Notes under the pieces: generated by a model | The model's input: the letters and a program-made list of their open reading frames with translations, nothing else | Databases searched by the model: none | Told to the model about the DNA's origin: nothing | NCBI GenBank assembly: GCA_964348695.1 | Contig: CAYGDI010000001.1 | Coordinates: 186,001 to 250,000 of the forward strand | Length of the DNA stretch: 64,000 nucleotides | DNA from: JACPYF01 sp964348695 | GTDB lineage: Bacteria > Patescibacteriota > Saccharimonadia > Saccharimonadales > Saccharimonadaceae | Direction: 5' to 3' | In this document: positions 1 through 7,339 of the stretch, one piece after another | Layout: the number at the start of each line of letters is the position of its first letter | Position numbering within the stretch: the stretch's first letter is position 1 | Translations under genes and position numbers: made by a program

Positions 1-29
1 CCCATGACGCCGATTTGTAATTTTCTCAT
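1..29 (-). CDS. Start of a TIGR00725/LOG-like protein (partial)
   Basis: Only the first ten codons are in the window, reading MRKLQIGVMG. This beginning resembles TIGR00725/LOG-like Rossmann proteins (lysine-decarboxylase-like fold), but ten residues are too few for a firm call. The ATG overlaps the hisE TGA stop by 4 bp (ATGA), so the gene is probably translationally coupled to hisE and is the next member of the minus-strand his operon. The rest lies outside the window. Confidence 0.4.
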
Positions 30-331
30 GATGAAACTCCTTTTGTGTTGGTCTTTTCAGCATGTCTTTCTGCGAGCTTTTGCTCGATCTCATCGATAGT
101 GATATCTTTTGCTGCTAGAAGTACAAGCAGGTGGTAATATAGGTCGGCGACTTCTCCTACGAATTCAGTTCGGTCTTTGTTCTTTGCAGCTATCACGACT
201 TCAACTGATTCCTCACCTACTTTTTGGATAATTCTATCTAGCCCATCTGCAAAAAGTGAAGATGTATATGACTGAGAGTTCGCATTGTTTTTACGGCTGA
301 TAATGATATCGTACAATTCTTTTGTTGTCAT
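26..331 (-). CDS. hisE: Phosphoribosyl-ATP pyrophosphatase HisE
   Basis: HisE hydrolyses phosphoribosyl-ATP to phosphoribosyl-AMP, the second step of histidine synthesis. The roughly 101-residue protein is the usual size of a stand-alone all-alpha MazG-like HisE and carries the acidic segment KVGEESVEVVIAAKN (metal binding in the family) and EVADLYYHLLVLL. The frame is open to 349, but GGGAG lies 6 nt before the ATG at 331, while the upstream candidate at 337 abuts GGGAG with no spacing, so 331 is the likelier start. It directly follows hisG. No fused HisI cyclohydrolase domain is present, and hisI is not in the window. Confidence 0.9.
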   Translation of the reverse strand: MTTKELYDIIISRKNNANSQSYTSSLFADGLDRIIQKVGEESVEVVIAAKNKDRTEFVGEVADLYYHLLVLLAAKDITIDEIEQKLAERHAEKTNTKGVSS

Positions 332-341
332 AGTCATCTCC

Positions 342-1220
342 CTACGCAATCATTTTCTCAATCGGTAATACTAGTATTCCTTCGGCTCCGAGAGCTTTTA
401 GGTCGTTTGCAACTTCCCAAAAAGTACTTTCTTCCATGACGGCGTGAATAGCTACCCAGTCAGGTCGGGTTAGTTCCATGACGGTTGGTGCGGACAATCC
501 TGGAGCGATTTTTTTAATATCTTCCAGACTGGTTTTTGGTGCATTCATCATGATGTATTTTTGGCTTTTGGCTGCTATAACGCCTTCGAGACGAGTAATC
601 ATCTGAGTGACAAGCTCTTGTTTGGCTTTGGAAAGTTTTTTGCCACTCTCGATCATGACAGCTTCGGTCTCCATGATAGTATCTAGTCGACGAAGATCAT
701 TGAGGAGTAGTGTGCTGCCTGTACCTGAAATGTCGGTAATTGCATCGGCAACACCTAGTGCTGGCGTGATCTCGACAGCGCCTGCGATGAGGGTGATTTC
801 GACGTCAACACCGTGTTTTTTGAAATATTCGCGCGTAATATTTGGAAAAGAGGTTGCGATCTTTTTGCCTTGGAGATCTTGTATAGTGCGAAACTTTGAT
901 TCTTTTGGTACAGCTACTGCGATCTGGCAGTAACCAAACCCTGGGCGTATGAGTTCTTTTGCTTCGACATTCGCCTCTTTTAGTATGTTTTGACCTACGA
1001 TACCGATATCAGCGATACCGCTCTGCACGTAACCAGGAATATCATCATCTCGACAGAACAGCACCTCGACCGGAAAATTCCGACATGTTGCGAACAATCG
1101 TCGGCTATACGATTCTAGGTCAAGTCCCATCAGGCGCAGCGCTTCCAGGGATCCATCTGTCAAGCGTCCGTCTTTTTGAATAGCGATTTTTAAGTTTTTT
1201 TCCTCGAGCCTTTTTTCCAT
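342..1220 (-). CDS. hisG: ATP phosphoribosyltransferase HisG, long form
   Basis: Catalyses the committed step of histidine synthesis, ATP plus PRPP to phosphoribosyl-ATP. The 292-residue length indicates the long form, which has a C-terminal regulatory ACT-like domain and needs no HisZ. Visible motifs include the N-terminal LKIAIQKDGRL, GIADIGIVGQN, and the PRPP-loop region AITDISGTGSTLLLN around residues 160-175. The C-terminal part (about 215-292, ending LGAEGILVLPIEKMIA) fits the regulatory domain that binds histidine. AGAGGAG precedes the ATG. The gene has its own promoter and a T-box leader, so it is probably controlled both by tRNA-His charging and by feedback inhibition. Confidence 0.93.
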   Translation of the reverse strand: MEKRLEEKNLKIAIQKDGRLTDGSLEALRLMGLDLESYSRRLFATCRNFPVEVLFCRDDDIPGYVQSGIADIGIVGQNILKEANVEAKELIRPGFGYCQIAVAVPKESKFRTIQDLQGKKIATSFPNITREYFKKHGVDVEITLIAGAVEITPALGVADAITDISGTGSTLLLNDLRRLDTIMETEAVMIESGKKLSKAKQELVTQMITRLEGVIAAKSQKYIMMNAPKTSLEDIKKIAPGLSAPTVMELTRPDWVAIHAVMEESTFWEVANDLKALGAEGILVLPIEKMIA

Positions 1221-1291
1221 ATGGGTTCTCCTCTAGATTTACAAATAATAAAAAAATATATGTTTTTTCTAAGGAACGAAAGGTTTGAATT

Positions 1292-1314
1292 AAAAAAAGA
1301 CCTTCCGCGGTCCC
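1292..1314 (-). terminator. T-box terminator of the hisG leader
   Basis: On the minus strand GACC-GCGGAA-GGTC is followed directly by seven T residues (1292-1298). With flanking G-T pairs the stem extends to about six pairs. It overlaps the T-box core, so tRNA-stabilised antitermination would compete with it, as expected for a transcriptional T-box. The stem is short. Confidence 0.7.
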
Positions 1315-1468
1315 ATCCTTATTCCAACTTGTATTGCTACAAAAAGGCTCTTGGCACCGGCTCTACGCATGACGCGATTTCGGTTGCTCTATTTTACGGC
1401 TAAGCTACCGTAGCGTATTTTGACGCTCAGCTCGTTCCGTCGTGACTGGAACTCAAACGCTTTATGTA
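1292..1468 (-). promoter_or_regulatory. T-box riboswitch leader of hisG
   Basis: Read on the minus strand, this leader contains the T-box core GGATGGGACCGCGG (1306-1319), very close to the family consensus AGGGTGGNACCGCG. The UGGN bulge reads UGGG, complementary to an acceptor end CCCA. Bacterial tRNA-His carries C73, so the fourth base fits a histidine sensor. Upstream, a 5-bp hairpin GTTCC/GGAAC (1434-1452) has a 9-nt loop AGTCACGAC containing the His codon CAC (1442-1444). A hairpin TTGTA-GCAA-TACAA (a Stem III candidate) lies just before the core. A U-tract follows. The exact fold and the specifier position are inferred. Confidence 0.82.
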
Positions 1469-1474
1469 GTTCTA

Positions 1475-1502
1475 ACTATAGGGATATTTTTAAAAATGTC
1501 AA
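1475..1502 (-). promoter_or_regulatory. Promoter of hisG-hisE
   Basis: On the minus strand a perfect -35 TTGACA (1497-1502) is separated by 16 bp from TATAGT (1475-1480). The -35 box overlaps the TGA stop of hisB, so the promoter sits at the very end of the upstream gene and gives hisG an independent start, about 250 nt before its ATG. Confidence 0.75.
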
Positions 1503-2008
1503 GAGTTAGGATGGTTGTTGGTGCCAAGGTGTGAGCTAATGGCTTGCCCAAAATTGCCATTGGTCGGCATTTGGATACAAGCGATACCGAGATTGTCTGC
1601 TAGTTTGTGGTCTGTGATACGATCGCCACATACAAAAGATTGCTCCATATCCATATCAGCTGTCTTTAGCCATTCATCGAGCATACCTGTCTTTGGTTTG
1701 CGACACGTACAATTGTCTTCTGGCTTGTGCGGGCAGACGAAGATTTTTTCAAACTCTATACCAGCGTCTCGAAAAATATCTAACATGGCGTTTTGTGGCT
1801 CTTCGAATGTTTCTGTTGGGAAAGATTCAGTACCTAGTCCGTCTTGGTTCGAAACCATGATCAGATGGAAGTCGTTGTCTAGTAAAAGATGTAAACCTTC
1901 GATCACTCCATCGAGTAGCTGTAACTTTTCGAGTGAATCGATCTGATATGTGTCTTGTGGTTCAAAGATGAGCGTGCCATCTCTGTCTAGTAGTGCGTAT
2001 TTTTTCAT
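1499..2008 (-). CDS. hisB: Histidinol-phosphatase, HisB N-terminal type (HAD)
   Basis: A 169-residue HAD-superfamily phosphatase of the HisB-N/GmhB class, which removes phosphate from histidinol phosphate. HAD motif I is LLDRDGTLI near the start, motif II is MVSNQDGLG, and VCGDRITDHKLADNLGI holds the late acidic motif. The segment VCPHKPEDNCTCRKPKTGM has the zinc-loop Cys and His residues of this subgroup. There is no fused imidazoleglycerol-phosphate dehydratase domain. Its start overlaps the hisD stop by 4 bp, which supports the histidine assignment over a heptose-phosphate phosphatase. Confidence 0.85.
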   Translation of the reverse strand: MKKYALLDRDGTLIFEPQDTYQIDSLEKLQLLDGVIEGLHLLLDNDFHLIMVSNQDGLGTESFPTETFEEPQNAMLDIFRDAGIEFEKIFVCPHKPEDNCTCRKPKTGMLDEWLKTADMDMEQSFVCGDRITDHKLADNLGIACIQMPTNGNFGQAISSHLGTNNHPNS

Positions 2009-3276
2009 GTTCTTACCTCCATTGCGTTTTTATGAGCATCCAAACCTTCTGCTGCAGCCATTTCCATCACAGTAGGTGCAAGCAGCTGAGCGCCTTTTTG
2101 TGTAATTGATTGAAAACTAATGTATTTGCAAAAGCTTTCTACCGAAAGCCCGCTGTATGTACGAGCCCAGCCGTTTGTAGGTAGAGTGTGATTTGTCCCC
2201 GAAGCGTAGTCGCCTGCACTCTCCGGTGTGTAGTTACCTAAAAACACGGAGCCTGCGTTGTTGATGTGTTTGGCTATTAATTCTGCACTATCAATACTGA
2301 GTATTAGGTGTTCTGGTGCATATGTATTAACAAAACTAATGATTTCTTCGTCGTTTGCGAGAATAACGATTTTAGATGATGTAAGTGCTTGAGACGCGAT
2401 GTTTTGACGTGGCAGAGTTTGGAGCTGTTTCGTAATTTCATGCTCGACAGCATTGGCGATTTTTTTGTCTGTACACACTAGTACTACTTGACTATCTTCG
2501 CCGTGCTCTGCTTGGCTGAGCAAGTCTGCGGCTACGAACTTTATATTAGCTGTATGGTCGGCGACAACCATTACTTCCGACGGCCCGGCCGGCATATCTA
2601 TAGCGACGCCGTGTTTTTGTGCCTGCATCTTTGCTTCGGTTACGTATTGGTTGCCAGGCCCAAATATTTTATCTACTTTTGGTACGCTTTCCGTCCCTAC
2701 CGCCATAGCTATGATGGCTTGGGCACCACCAACGCAAAAGATTTGTTCTATACCTACTTTTTGTGCCGCGTAACAAATAGCTGGGTGCAGCGATCCATCA
2801 GGTAGTGGTGGTGTGCAGAGCACTATACTCCTGCAGCCTGCAAGCTGCGCAGGGACACCCAGCATTAATACAGTAGAAAATAGCGGTGCACTACCCCCGG
2901 GAATATAAAAACCAACGCTGTCAATTGCTCGGCTTTCACGCCAGCATACAACTCCTTTAGTTGTTTCGATTTTCTCAATATCATTTTTTATTTGGCTTTT
3001 GTGGAATGTTGCGATGTTTTGATACGCAGTATCTATGGCCTGGCGTACTTTTGTTGGTGTTTTTTGCGCCCATCTTGTGATGTCTGTTGGCGTGGCGGCT
3101 ATGTGCTCGAGCTCGACTTTGTCAAATTTTTTTGTCAGTTCTCGCAACACCACATCGCCTTGAGCTTCTATAGAATCGTAAGCCGATGCAATAGGACCTG
3201 CAATATCACTACTGTTCACTGGTCGTGTACATATGTTTTTCCATTGTGATTTTTTTGGTTGCAGGTATGTTTTCAC
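2005..3276 (-). CDS. hisD: Histidinol dehydrogenase HisD
   Basis: Catalyses the last two oxidations from histidinol to histidine, using NAD and a bound zinc ion. The 423 residues match the family length. Clear signature stretches include GVVCWRESRAIDSVGFYIPGG shortened here as VGFYIPGGSAPLFST, KIFGPGNQYVTEAK, DMPAGPSEVMVVAD, LLSQAEHGEDSQ and YAPEHLIL. The start is a GTG at 3276, with GGAG 7 nt upstream. It is the first gene of the minus-strand his cluster, downstream of the tRNA-Gln terminator. TACAAT about 30 nt upstream is a possible -10 box. Other his genes (hisA, F, H, C, I and the dehydratase) are not in this window. Confidence 0.95.
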   Translation of the reverse strand: MKTYLQPKKSQWKNICTRPVNSSDIAGPIASAYDSIEAQGDVVLRELTKKFDKVELEHIAATPTDITRWAQKTPTKVRQAIDTAYQNIATFHKSQIKNDIEKIETTKGVVCWRESRAIDSVGFYIPGGSAPLFSTVLMLGVPAQLAGCRSIVLCTPPLPDGSLHPAICYAAQKVGIEQIFCVGGAQAIIAMAVGTESVPKVDKIFGPGNQYVTEAKMQAQKHGVAIDMPAGPSEVMVVADHTANIKFVAADLLSQAEHGEDSQVVLVCTDKKIANAVEHEITKQLQTLPRQNIASQALTSSKIVILANDEEIISFVNTYAPEHLILSIDSAELIAKHINNAGSVFLGNYTPESAGDYASGTNHTLPTNGWARTYSGLSVESFCKYISFQSITQKGAQLLAPTVMEMAAAEGLDAHKNAMEVRT

Positions 3277-3323
3277 AGGCGAGCTCCGATTATTTGTCTA
3301 TTCAGTATATTGTAGCAGGTATG

Positions 3324-3348
3324 AAAAAATGAGCCCATTGGGACTCAT
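3324..3348 (-). terminator. Terminator after tRNA-Gln
   Basis: On the minus strand the hairpin ATGAG-T-CCC / GGG-CTCAT is followed by six T residues. It lies 8 bp beyond the tRNA-Gln CCA end and separates the tRNA from hisD. Confidence 0.8.
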
Positions 3349-3355
3349 CATTTCA

Positions 3356-3430
3356 TGGCTGGGATGGAGGGATTCGAACCCCCGAATGCCAGGACCAAAA
3401 CCTGGTGCCTTACCACTTGGCCACATCCCA
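3356..3430 (-). tRNA. tRNA-Gln (TTG)
   Basis: A complete 75-nt cloverleaf on the minus strand. The acceptor stem is TGGGATG/CATCCCA, the anticodon loop TTTTGGT sits in the stem CCAGG/CCTGG and gives anticodon TTG, and the T-arm has the TTCGAAT loop. The discriminator is G and the CCA end is encoded in the DNA. Confidence 0.95.
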
Positions 3431-3458
3431 TCGATATCTCAGAAATTATACCACAGGC

Positions 3459-3488
3459 TGTTATAATAGATAACAGATAAACGGGAGG
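3459..3488 (+). promoter_or_regulatory. Extended -10 promoter and Shine-Dalgarno of sodA
   Basis: TGTTATAAT at 3459-3467 is an extended -10 (TGn plus TATAAT) with no clear -35 box. GGGAGG at 3483-3488 lies 5 nt before the ATG, so this gene has a short leader with a normal ribosome-binding site. Confidence 0.7.
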
Positions 3489-3493
3489 TACAT

Positions 3494-4084
3494 ATGTTCG
3501 AACTACCAAAGTTGCGCTATGCATACAGCGATCTAAGTCCTGCAATTAGTGCTCAGATAATGGAGCTGCATCATGGCAAGCATCATCAAACATACGTTGA
3601 CAAACTCAACGCAGCATTGGAGAAGGCGCCTGATTGGCAGCAAAAACCTATCGAGAATATTTTGCAAAACCTCGATGAGCTTCCAGAGGAGATTCGCATA
3701 GCTGTACGCAATAATGGTGGCGGTCATTATAATCACTCGCTTTTCTGGGAGATTATGAAACCAGGTGGCAGTCAGCCAACGGAATCGTTGTTGGCAAAAA
3801 TCAACGAGACATTTGGCAGTATGGACGGGTTTAAAGACCAATTCACGCAAGCAGCATTGGGGCTTTTCGGTAGTGGCTGGGTGTGGCTACTGCCAGACAT
3901 GACCATCACTACGACGTCAAATCAAGATTCGCCAATTTCAGAAGGTACCAACCCTATTTTAGGTTTGGATATATGGGAGCACGCCTACTATCTAGACTAC
4001 CAAAATCGTCGTCCGGAATATGTCGCGGCTTGGTGGGACGTTGTTGACTGGTCTATGGTTGAACAGAGATTAGCTGCCTCTTAA
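3494..4084 (+). CDS. sodA: Superoxide dismutase, Fe/Mn type
   Basis: Dismutates superoxide to oxygen and hydrogen peroxide in the cytoplasm. The 196-residue protein has the family's metal ligands: His26 in MELHHGKHHQTYV, the second His in NNGGGHYNHSLFW, and Asp and His in DIWEHAYYLDYQNRRPEYV. The sequence does not clearly settle iron against manganese, so the symbol is provisional. No signal peptide is seen. The 3' end overlaps the convergent pilin-like gene by 15 bp. An oxygen-defence gene suits an organism living in or near oxic habitats. Confidence 0.95.
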   Translation: MFELPKLRYAYSDLSPAISAQIMELHHGKHHQTYVDKLNAALEKAPDWQQKPIENILQNLDELPEEIRIAVRNNGGGHYNHSLFWEIMKPGGSQPTESLLAKINETFGSMDGFKDQFTQAALGLFGSGWVWLLPDMTITTTSNQDSPISEGTNPILGLDIWEHAYYLDYQNRRPEYVAAWWDVVDWSMVEQRLAAS

Positions 4085-4735
4085 ACCTATGATACATTCG
4101 CGATAAGATGATGTTTCTCGCGAGTATTTTGCGCTGGTAAATGTTAGATTGCCCGCAGAAAAGGTCATGACATCAGACGATCCGCAGTCATAAGCTGGGT
4201 CAATATAGTATACCAAGAAACCCTTTGCCGAAGCTGTGCTGGTATACAGTGCGCCAGTAGTGTTACGTATATACAAGAGGCCAGTTTTGGTTGTGGAGGT
4301 TTCTTTGCAGGGTCCATTGCTCATCATTCCAGAAGCAGTACAGTCAATAAAATTTGCAAAGTTTGGCATACGCGGCGGCGGATCTTCGACGTAGCGTTCT
4401 ACCCAGCCTGCAGGTGAACTGTTAGCAGGCCAACCTAGATCAGTATCATTACCGCACCTGACTGTCGTCGGCTCTGCGCTAGTTGTTGAGCAACATTTTG
4501 AATCTTTTGGTACGCAAAAACTGCTCGACGGGTAGGAGTCGGCTTCAAAAGCGATTCCTTTGAGAGAGCCTTGGTAGGCATGTATGGTGGTAGTGATTTG
4601 AGACTGGTTTGCATTTTGGACATAGGCTAGATAACCTACTGTAACCATTGTCACCAAAATACCAATCACTGTTATGGTGATCAGTATTTCAACTCCGGTA
4701 AAACCGAGTGAACGTAAAAGCATATGCTTTTTCAT
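4070..4735 (-). CDS. Type IV pilin-like protein (prepilin signal)
   Basis: A 221-residue protein with a class III prepilin leader: a short basic start, then SLGFTGVEILITITVIGIL. Cleavage is expected between Gly11 and Phe12, with Glu at mature position +5, followed by a hydrophobic helix of about 20 residues. The rest is a Ser/Thr/Cys-rich globular region (several Cys between residues 60 and 130, and again near the C-terminus) that may form disulfides outside the cell. No pilus assembly genes are adjacent. It could be a major or minor pilin or a pseudopilin. TATAAT lies 7 bp before the ATG and there is no Shine-Dalgarno sequence, so the mRNA is probably leaderless. Confidence 0.8.
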   Translation of the reverse strand: MKKHMLLRSLGFTGVEILITITVIGILVTMVTVGYLAYVQNANQSQITTTIHAYQGSLKGIAFEADSYPSSSFCVPKDSKCCSTTSAEPTTVRCGNDTDLGWPANSSPAGWVERYVEDPPPRMPNFANFIDCTASGMMSNGPCKETSTTKTGLLYIRNTTGALYTSTASAKGFLVYYIDPAYDCGSSDVMTFSAGNLTFTSAKYSRETSSYRECIIGLRGS

Positions 4736-4742
4736 AAATTCT

Positions 4743-4748
4743 ATTATA
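4743..4748 (-). promoter_or_regulatory. -10 box of the pilin-like gene (leaderless)
   Basis: TATAAT on the minus strand, 7 bp before the ATG at 4735. Transcription would begin at or next to the start codon. No Shine-Dalgarno sequence is present. Confidence 0.6.
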
Positions 4749-4760
4749 CACTGATCGACG

Positions 4761-4769
4761 TGTTATAAT
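4761..4769 (+). promoter_or_regulatory. Extended -10 promoter of the AI-2E family gene
   Basis: TGTTATAAT with 12 bp between the -10 box and the ATG at 4782. The leader would be only a few nucleotides long and has no Shine-Dalgarno sequence. Confidence 0.6.
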
Positions 4770-4781
4770 CGAGATTAAGTT

Positions 4782-5882
4782 ATGAGTAGTTATACTTCCC
4801 GAGATGTTCCAACAGCAACATTCATACGATTTTGGCTCGTGATGGTTGGGTTTTTGGTGAGCTTGCTTGCTCTATATCTGTCGTACAAAGCCTTTATCCT
4901 GATTTTTATTGCAGCCTTTTTGGCTATCGCCCTCAATACGCCAGTTACAGGTATCGCCAAGCGTTTGCCAGGCAAGAGTCGAGTTGGAGCGACAGCACTT
5001 GCTTATCTAATCGTGATGAGTGCTCTAGGTGTATTCTTCTTTACGGTTGTACCTGTGATCATTGATCAGCTTGCTCATTTTTTCAAAACACTACCTAGTA
5101 TTATCGAAAGCATCTCTAGGCAATCGGCATGGATTGACGATGTAGTAACAAGATATGGACTAGAGCAGCAATACAGCGATACACTGCAAAATCTGCGGGA
5201 ACAAGCTGGCTCAACAGCCTCAACTCTAGGTGGTTCGTTTATTAGTAGTATAGGCTCTGTTGTTGAAGTGTTTACATCTTCCCTACTGGTGTTTGTGATG
5301 ACTTTTTTGATGCTTGTCGAAGGTCCGACCTGGATACGTCGGCTTTGGGGGCTATACAAAAACCCTGCTCGCCAAGAACGACACAAAAAGATATTCTTTG
5401 GTATGTACAAAGTGATCAATGGCTATGTCAATGGTCAGGTATTGATATCGGGTATTTCTGCCACATGCGCGTTGGTAGTGATAGTAATACTGTCTACTCT
5501 GTTTGATATGCCGGCAAACTTGGCAGTGCCGATAGCATGTATATTATTTGTCGCTGGTCTTGTGCCTATGTTCGGCGCGACTATCGGTGCGATTATTGCG
5601 GCGCTGTTGATCGGTATCAACGACACAGGTGCGGCATTGATATTCATCGTATATTATTTTATCTATCAGCAGATAGAAAACAATTTTATATCACCTACTA
5701 TCCAGTCAAAATCTGTGGAGGTTTCGGCTCTAACTGTGATCATAGCGCTTACTATTGGACTAACCGTATTTGGGCTGCTAGGGGGTTTGATCTCAATCCC
5801 AATCGCTGGCTGTATCCGCGTGCTAGTCATGGACTATCTAGAGCACAACAAAGCTAAGACCCCTGCTCTTAAAAAAGCTTAG
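4782..5882 (+). CDS. AI-2E family transporter (PerM/YdbI-like)
   Basis: A 366-residue polytopic membrane protein with the family layout: two or three N-terminal hydrophobic helices, a less hydrophobic middle (about residues 95-165), then about five helices. The C-terminal segment LTIGLTVFGLLGGLISIPIAG matches the conserved GxLGxLLAxP-type motif of AI-2E/PerM proteins. Members export autoinducer-2 or act as sodium/proton antiporters. The substrate cannot be told from sequence. It is a single-gene unit that converges on cysS with a 4-bp overlap. Confidence 0.85.
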   Translation: MSSYTSRDVPTATFIRFWLVMVGFLVSLLALYLSYKAFILIFIAAFLAIALNTPVTGIAKRLPGKSRVGATALAYLIVMSALGVFFFTVVPVIIDQLAHFFKTLPSIIESISRQSAWIDDVVTRYGLEQQYSDTLQNLREQAGSTASTLGGSFISSIGSVVEVFTSSLLVFVMTFLMLVEGPTWIRRLWGLYKNPARQERHKKIFFGMYKVINGYVNGQVLISGISATCALVVIVILSTLFDMPANLAVPIACILFVAGLVPMFGATIGAIIAALLIGINDTGAALIFIVYYFIYQQIENNFISPTIQSKSVEVSALTVIIALTIGLTVFGLLGGLISIPIAGCIRVLVMDYLEHNKAKTPALKKA

Positions 5883-7339
5883 ATACGATACCAATATGTA
5901 CTTGCAGGCTTGTCTTCCAAGCCTATTTTTTGTTGAGTCAGTTTTGCTCTGATAGCATCTGCTTGAGCAAAGTTTCCATTTGCCTTGGCGTCGACTCGTT
6001 GCTGGATGAGTGTTTTTTGCTCGTTGGTAATGTCATCGTCAAAAAGATCTAGCCCAAGTAGCTGGCTAGCATGCTGCAATATTTTTGTAAAAGAACCTAC
6101 GATAAAAGAGGTCATACCTTCGGTCTCGACAAGATGCATCATTTCGTCGATGGTTGCAATAGCTTTTGGGGTGTCAAGATCGTTTTGTAGAGCCTGTACA
6201 AAATTTTCTGCTAGCTGTTTGGCGGCGATAGTTTGCGGATGAGATTGTTCGATCTTCTCGAAATCTTCGTGGTTGTCAGGTAAATCTTTTAGAAACTGAG
6301 GAGGTTGCAATACCTGCCATCTCAGGCTAGTTGTTTGTTGCCAACGCTTCAACCTATTGGCAGATGCCTCTAGGATCTCCCAGGTAAAGTTTCCTTCTGT
6401 ACGGTAATGTTTTGAGAGGATCATTAGTTTAAAAGCTCTCAGGTCGAAACCTTTGTCTAGAATATCTTGCAGTGTGTAGATGTTGCCTAGTGATTTGCTC
6501 ATCTTTGTGCCGTTTACTTTTATGTGGTTTGCATGTACCCATATATTTGCAAACTTTTGGCCTGTTAGCGCTTCTGTCTGAGCAATCTCATTGGTGTGGT
6601 GTACAGGTATGTGGTCGATGCCACCGGTGTGTATATCTATCTGATCTCCTAGTATTTCACGGGCGATACAAGAACACTCCAAATGCCACCCTGGGAAACC
6701 TATCCCCCATGGACTCTCCCACTGCATATCGCGTTTTTGGTCTTTTGGTGAAAATTTCCATAGAGCAAAGTCTGTAGGATTTTTTTTGCCAGTGTCTTTT
6801 ACCCGCGCACCAAAACGCAGCCCTTCAAGATCTAGCTTTGCGAGCTTTCCGTAATCATCGAGTTTGCTAGTGTCAAAATAAACACCGTCGTCAATTGTAT
6901 AGGTAAAGCCTTTTGCTTCTAGCTTTTGTACAAAGTCAATCTGCTGGTCAATATAGTCTGTTGCTCTAGGTAGGAATTGGGGTTTGGTCAAACCTAAGAG
7001 ATCGTATGCTTCGTGGTTGGCAATATCGATGTATTTGTCGGCTACTTGCCACGCGGTCATGCCCTCGCTGAGTGCACTTTGTAACATCTTGTCTTCCCCA
7101 GCGTCTTCATCAGTTGTCAGATGTCCGACATCAGTGATATTTTGTACTCTTTTGACCTTGTAATTATTTGACTCCAGTATTCGCTGTAGGATATCCCAAT
7201 AAATATATGCGACCCAATTGCCTATATGTGGCTGGCTGTAGACGGTCAGTCCGCAGGTGTATAAACTGATCTCCCCTTCTTGAAGTGGTTGGATCTCCTC
7301 GGTCTGTCTGGTTAGAGTGTTATACAGTTTCATACTCAT
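5879..7339 (-). CDS. cysS: Cysteinyl-tRNA synthetase
   Basis: Charges tRNA-Cys with cysteine. The 486-residue class I enzyme has zinc ligands in LYTCGLTVY, in WHLECSCIAREILG, and the His/Glu of GGIDHIPVHHTNEIAQ. The HIGH signature is the variant PHIGN, and the second signature is a canonical KMSKS in GTKMSKSLGN. The C-terminal half carries the DALR-like helical region. The start overlaps the upstream DHH gene by 20 bp. ATG at 7339 and a second ATG two codons later are both possible; AAGG six nt before the first one favours 7339. Confidence 0.95.
   Translation of the reverse strand: MSMKLYNTLTRQTEEIQPLQEGEISLYTCGLTVYSQPHIGNWVAYIYWDILQRILESNNYKVKRVQNITDVGHLTTDEDAGEDKMLQSALSEGMTAWQVADKYIDIANHEAYDLLGLTKPQFLPRATDYIDQQIDFVQKLEAKGFTYTIDDGVYFDTSKLDDYGKLAKLDLEGLRFGARVKDTGKKNPTDFALWKFSPKDQKRDMQWESPWGIGFPGWHLECSCIAREILGDQIDIHTGGIDHIPVHHTNEIAQTEALTGQKFANIWVHANHIKVNGTKMSKSLGNIYTLQDILDKGFDLRAFKLMILSKHYRTEGNFTWEILEASANRLKRWQQTTSLRWQVLQPPQFLKDLPDNHEDFEKIEQSHPQTIAAKQLAENFVQALQNDLDTPKAIATIDEMMHLVETEGMTSFIVGSFTKILQHASQLLGLDLFDDDITNEQKTLIQQRVDAKANGNFAQADAIRAKLTQQKIGLEDKPASTYWYRI

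Noticed and set aside
1221..1403. Plus-strand ORF of 60 codons opposite the hisG leader
   Set aside because: It lies antisense to a clear T-box and shows no coding features.
2488..2805. Long plus-strand frames opposite hisD and similar frames opposite cca, pyrD, rplL and others
   Set aside because: They are shadows of real genes on the other strand; the composition follows the codon pattern of the true gene.
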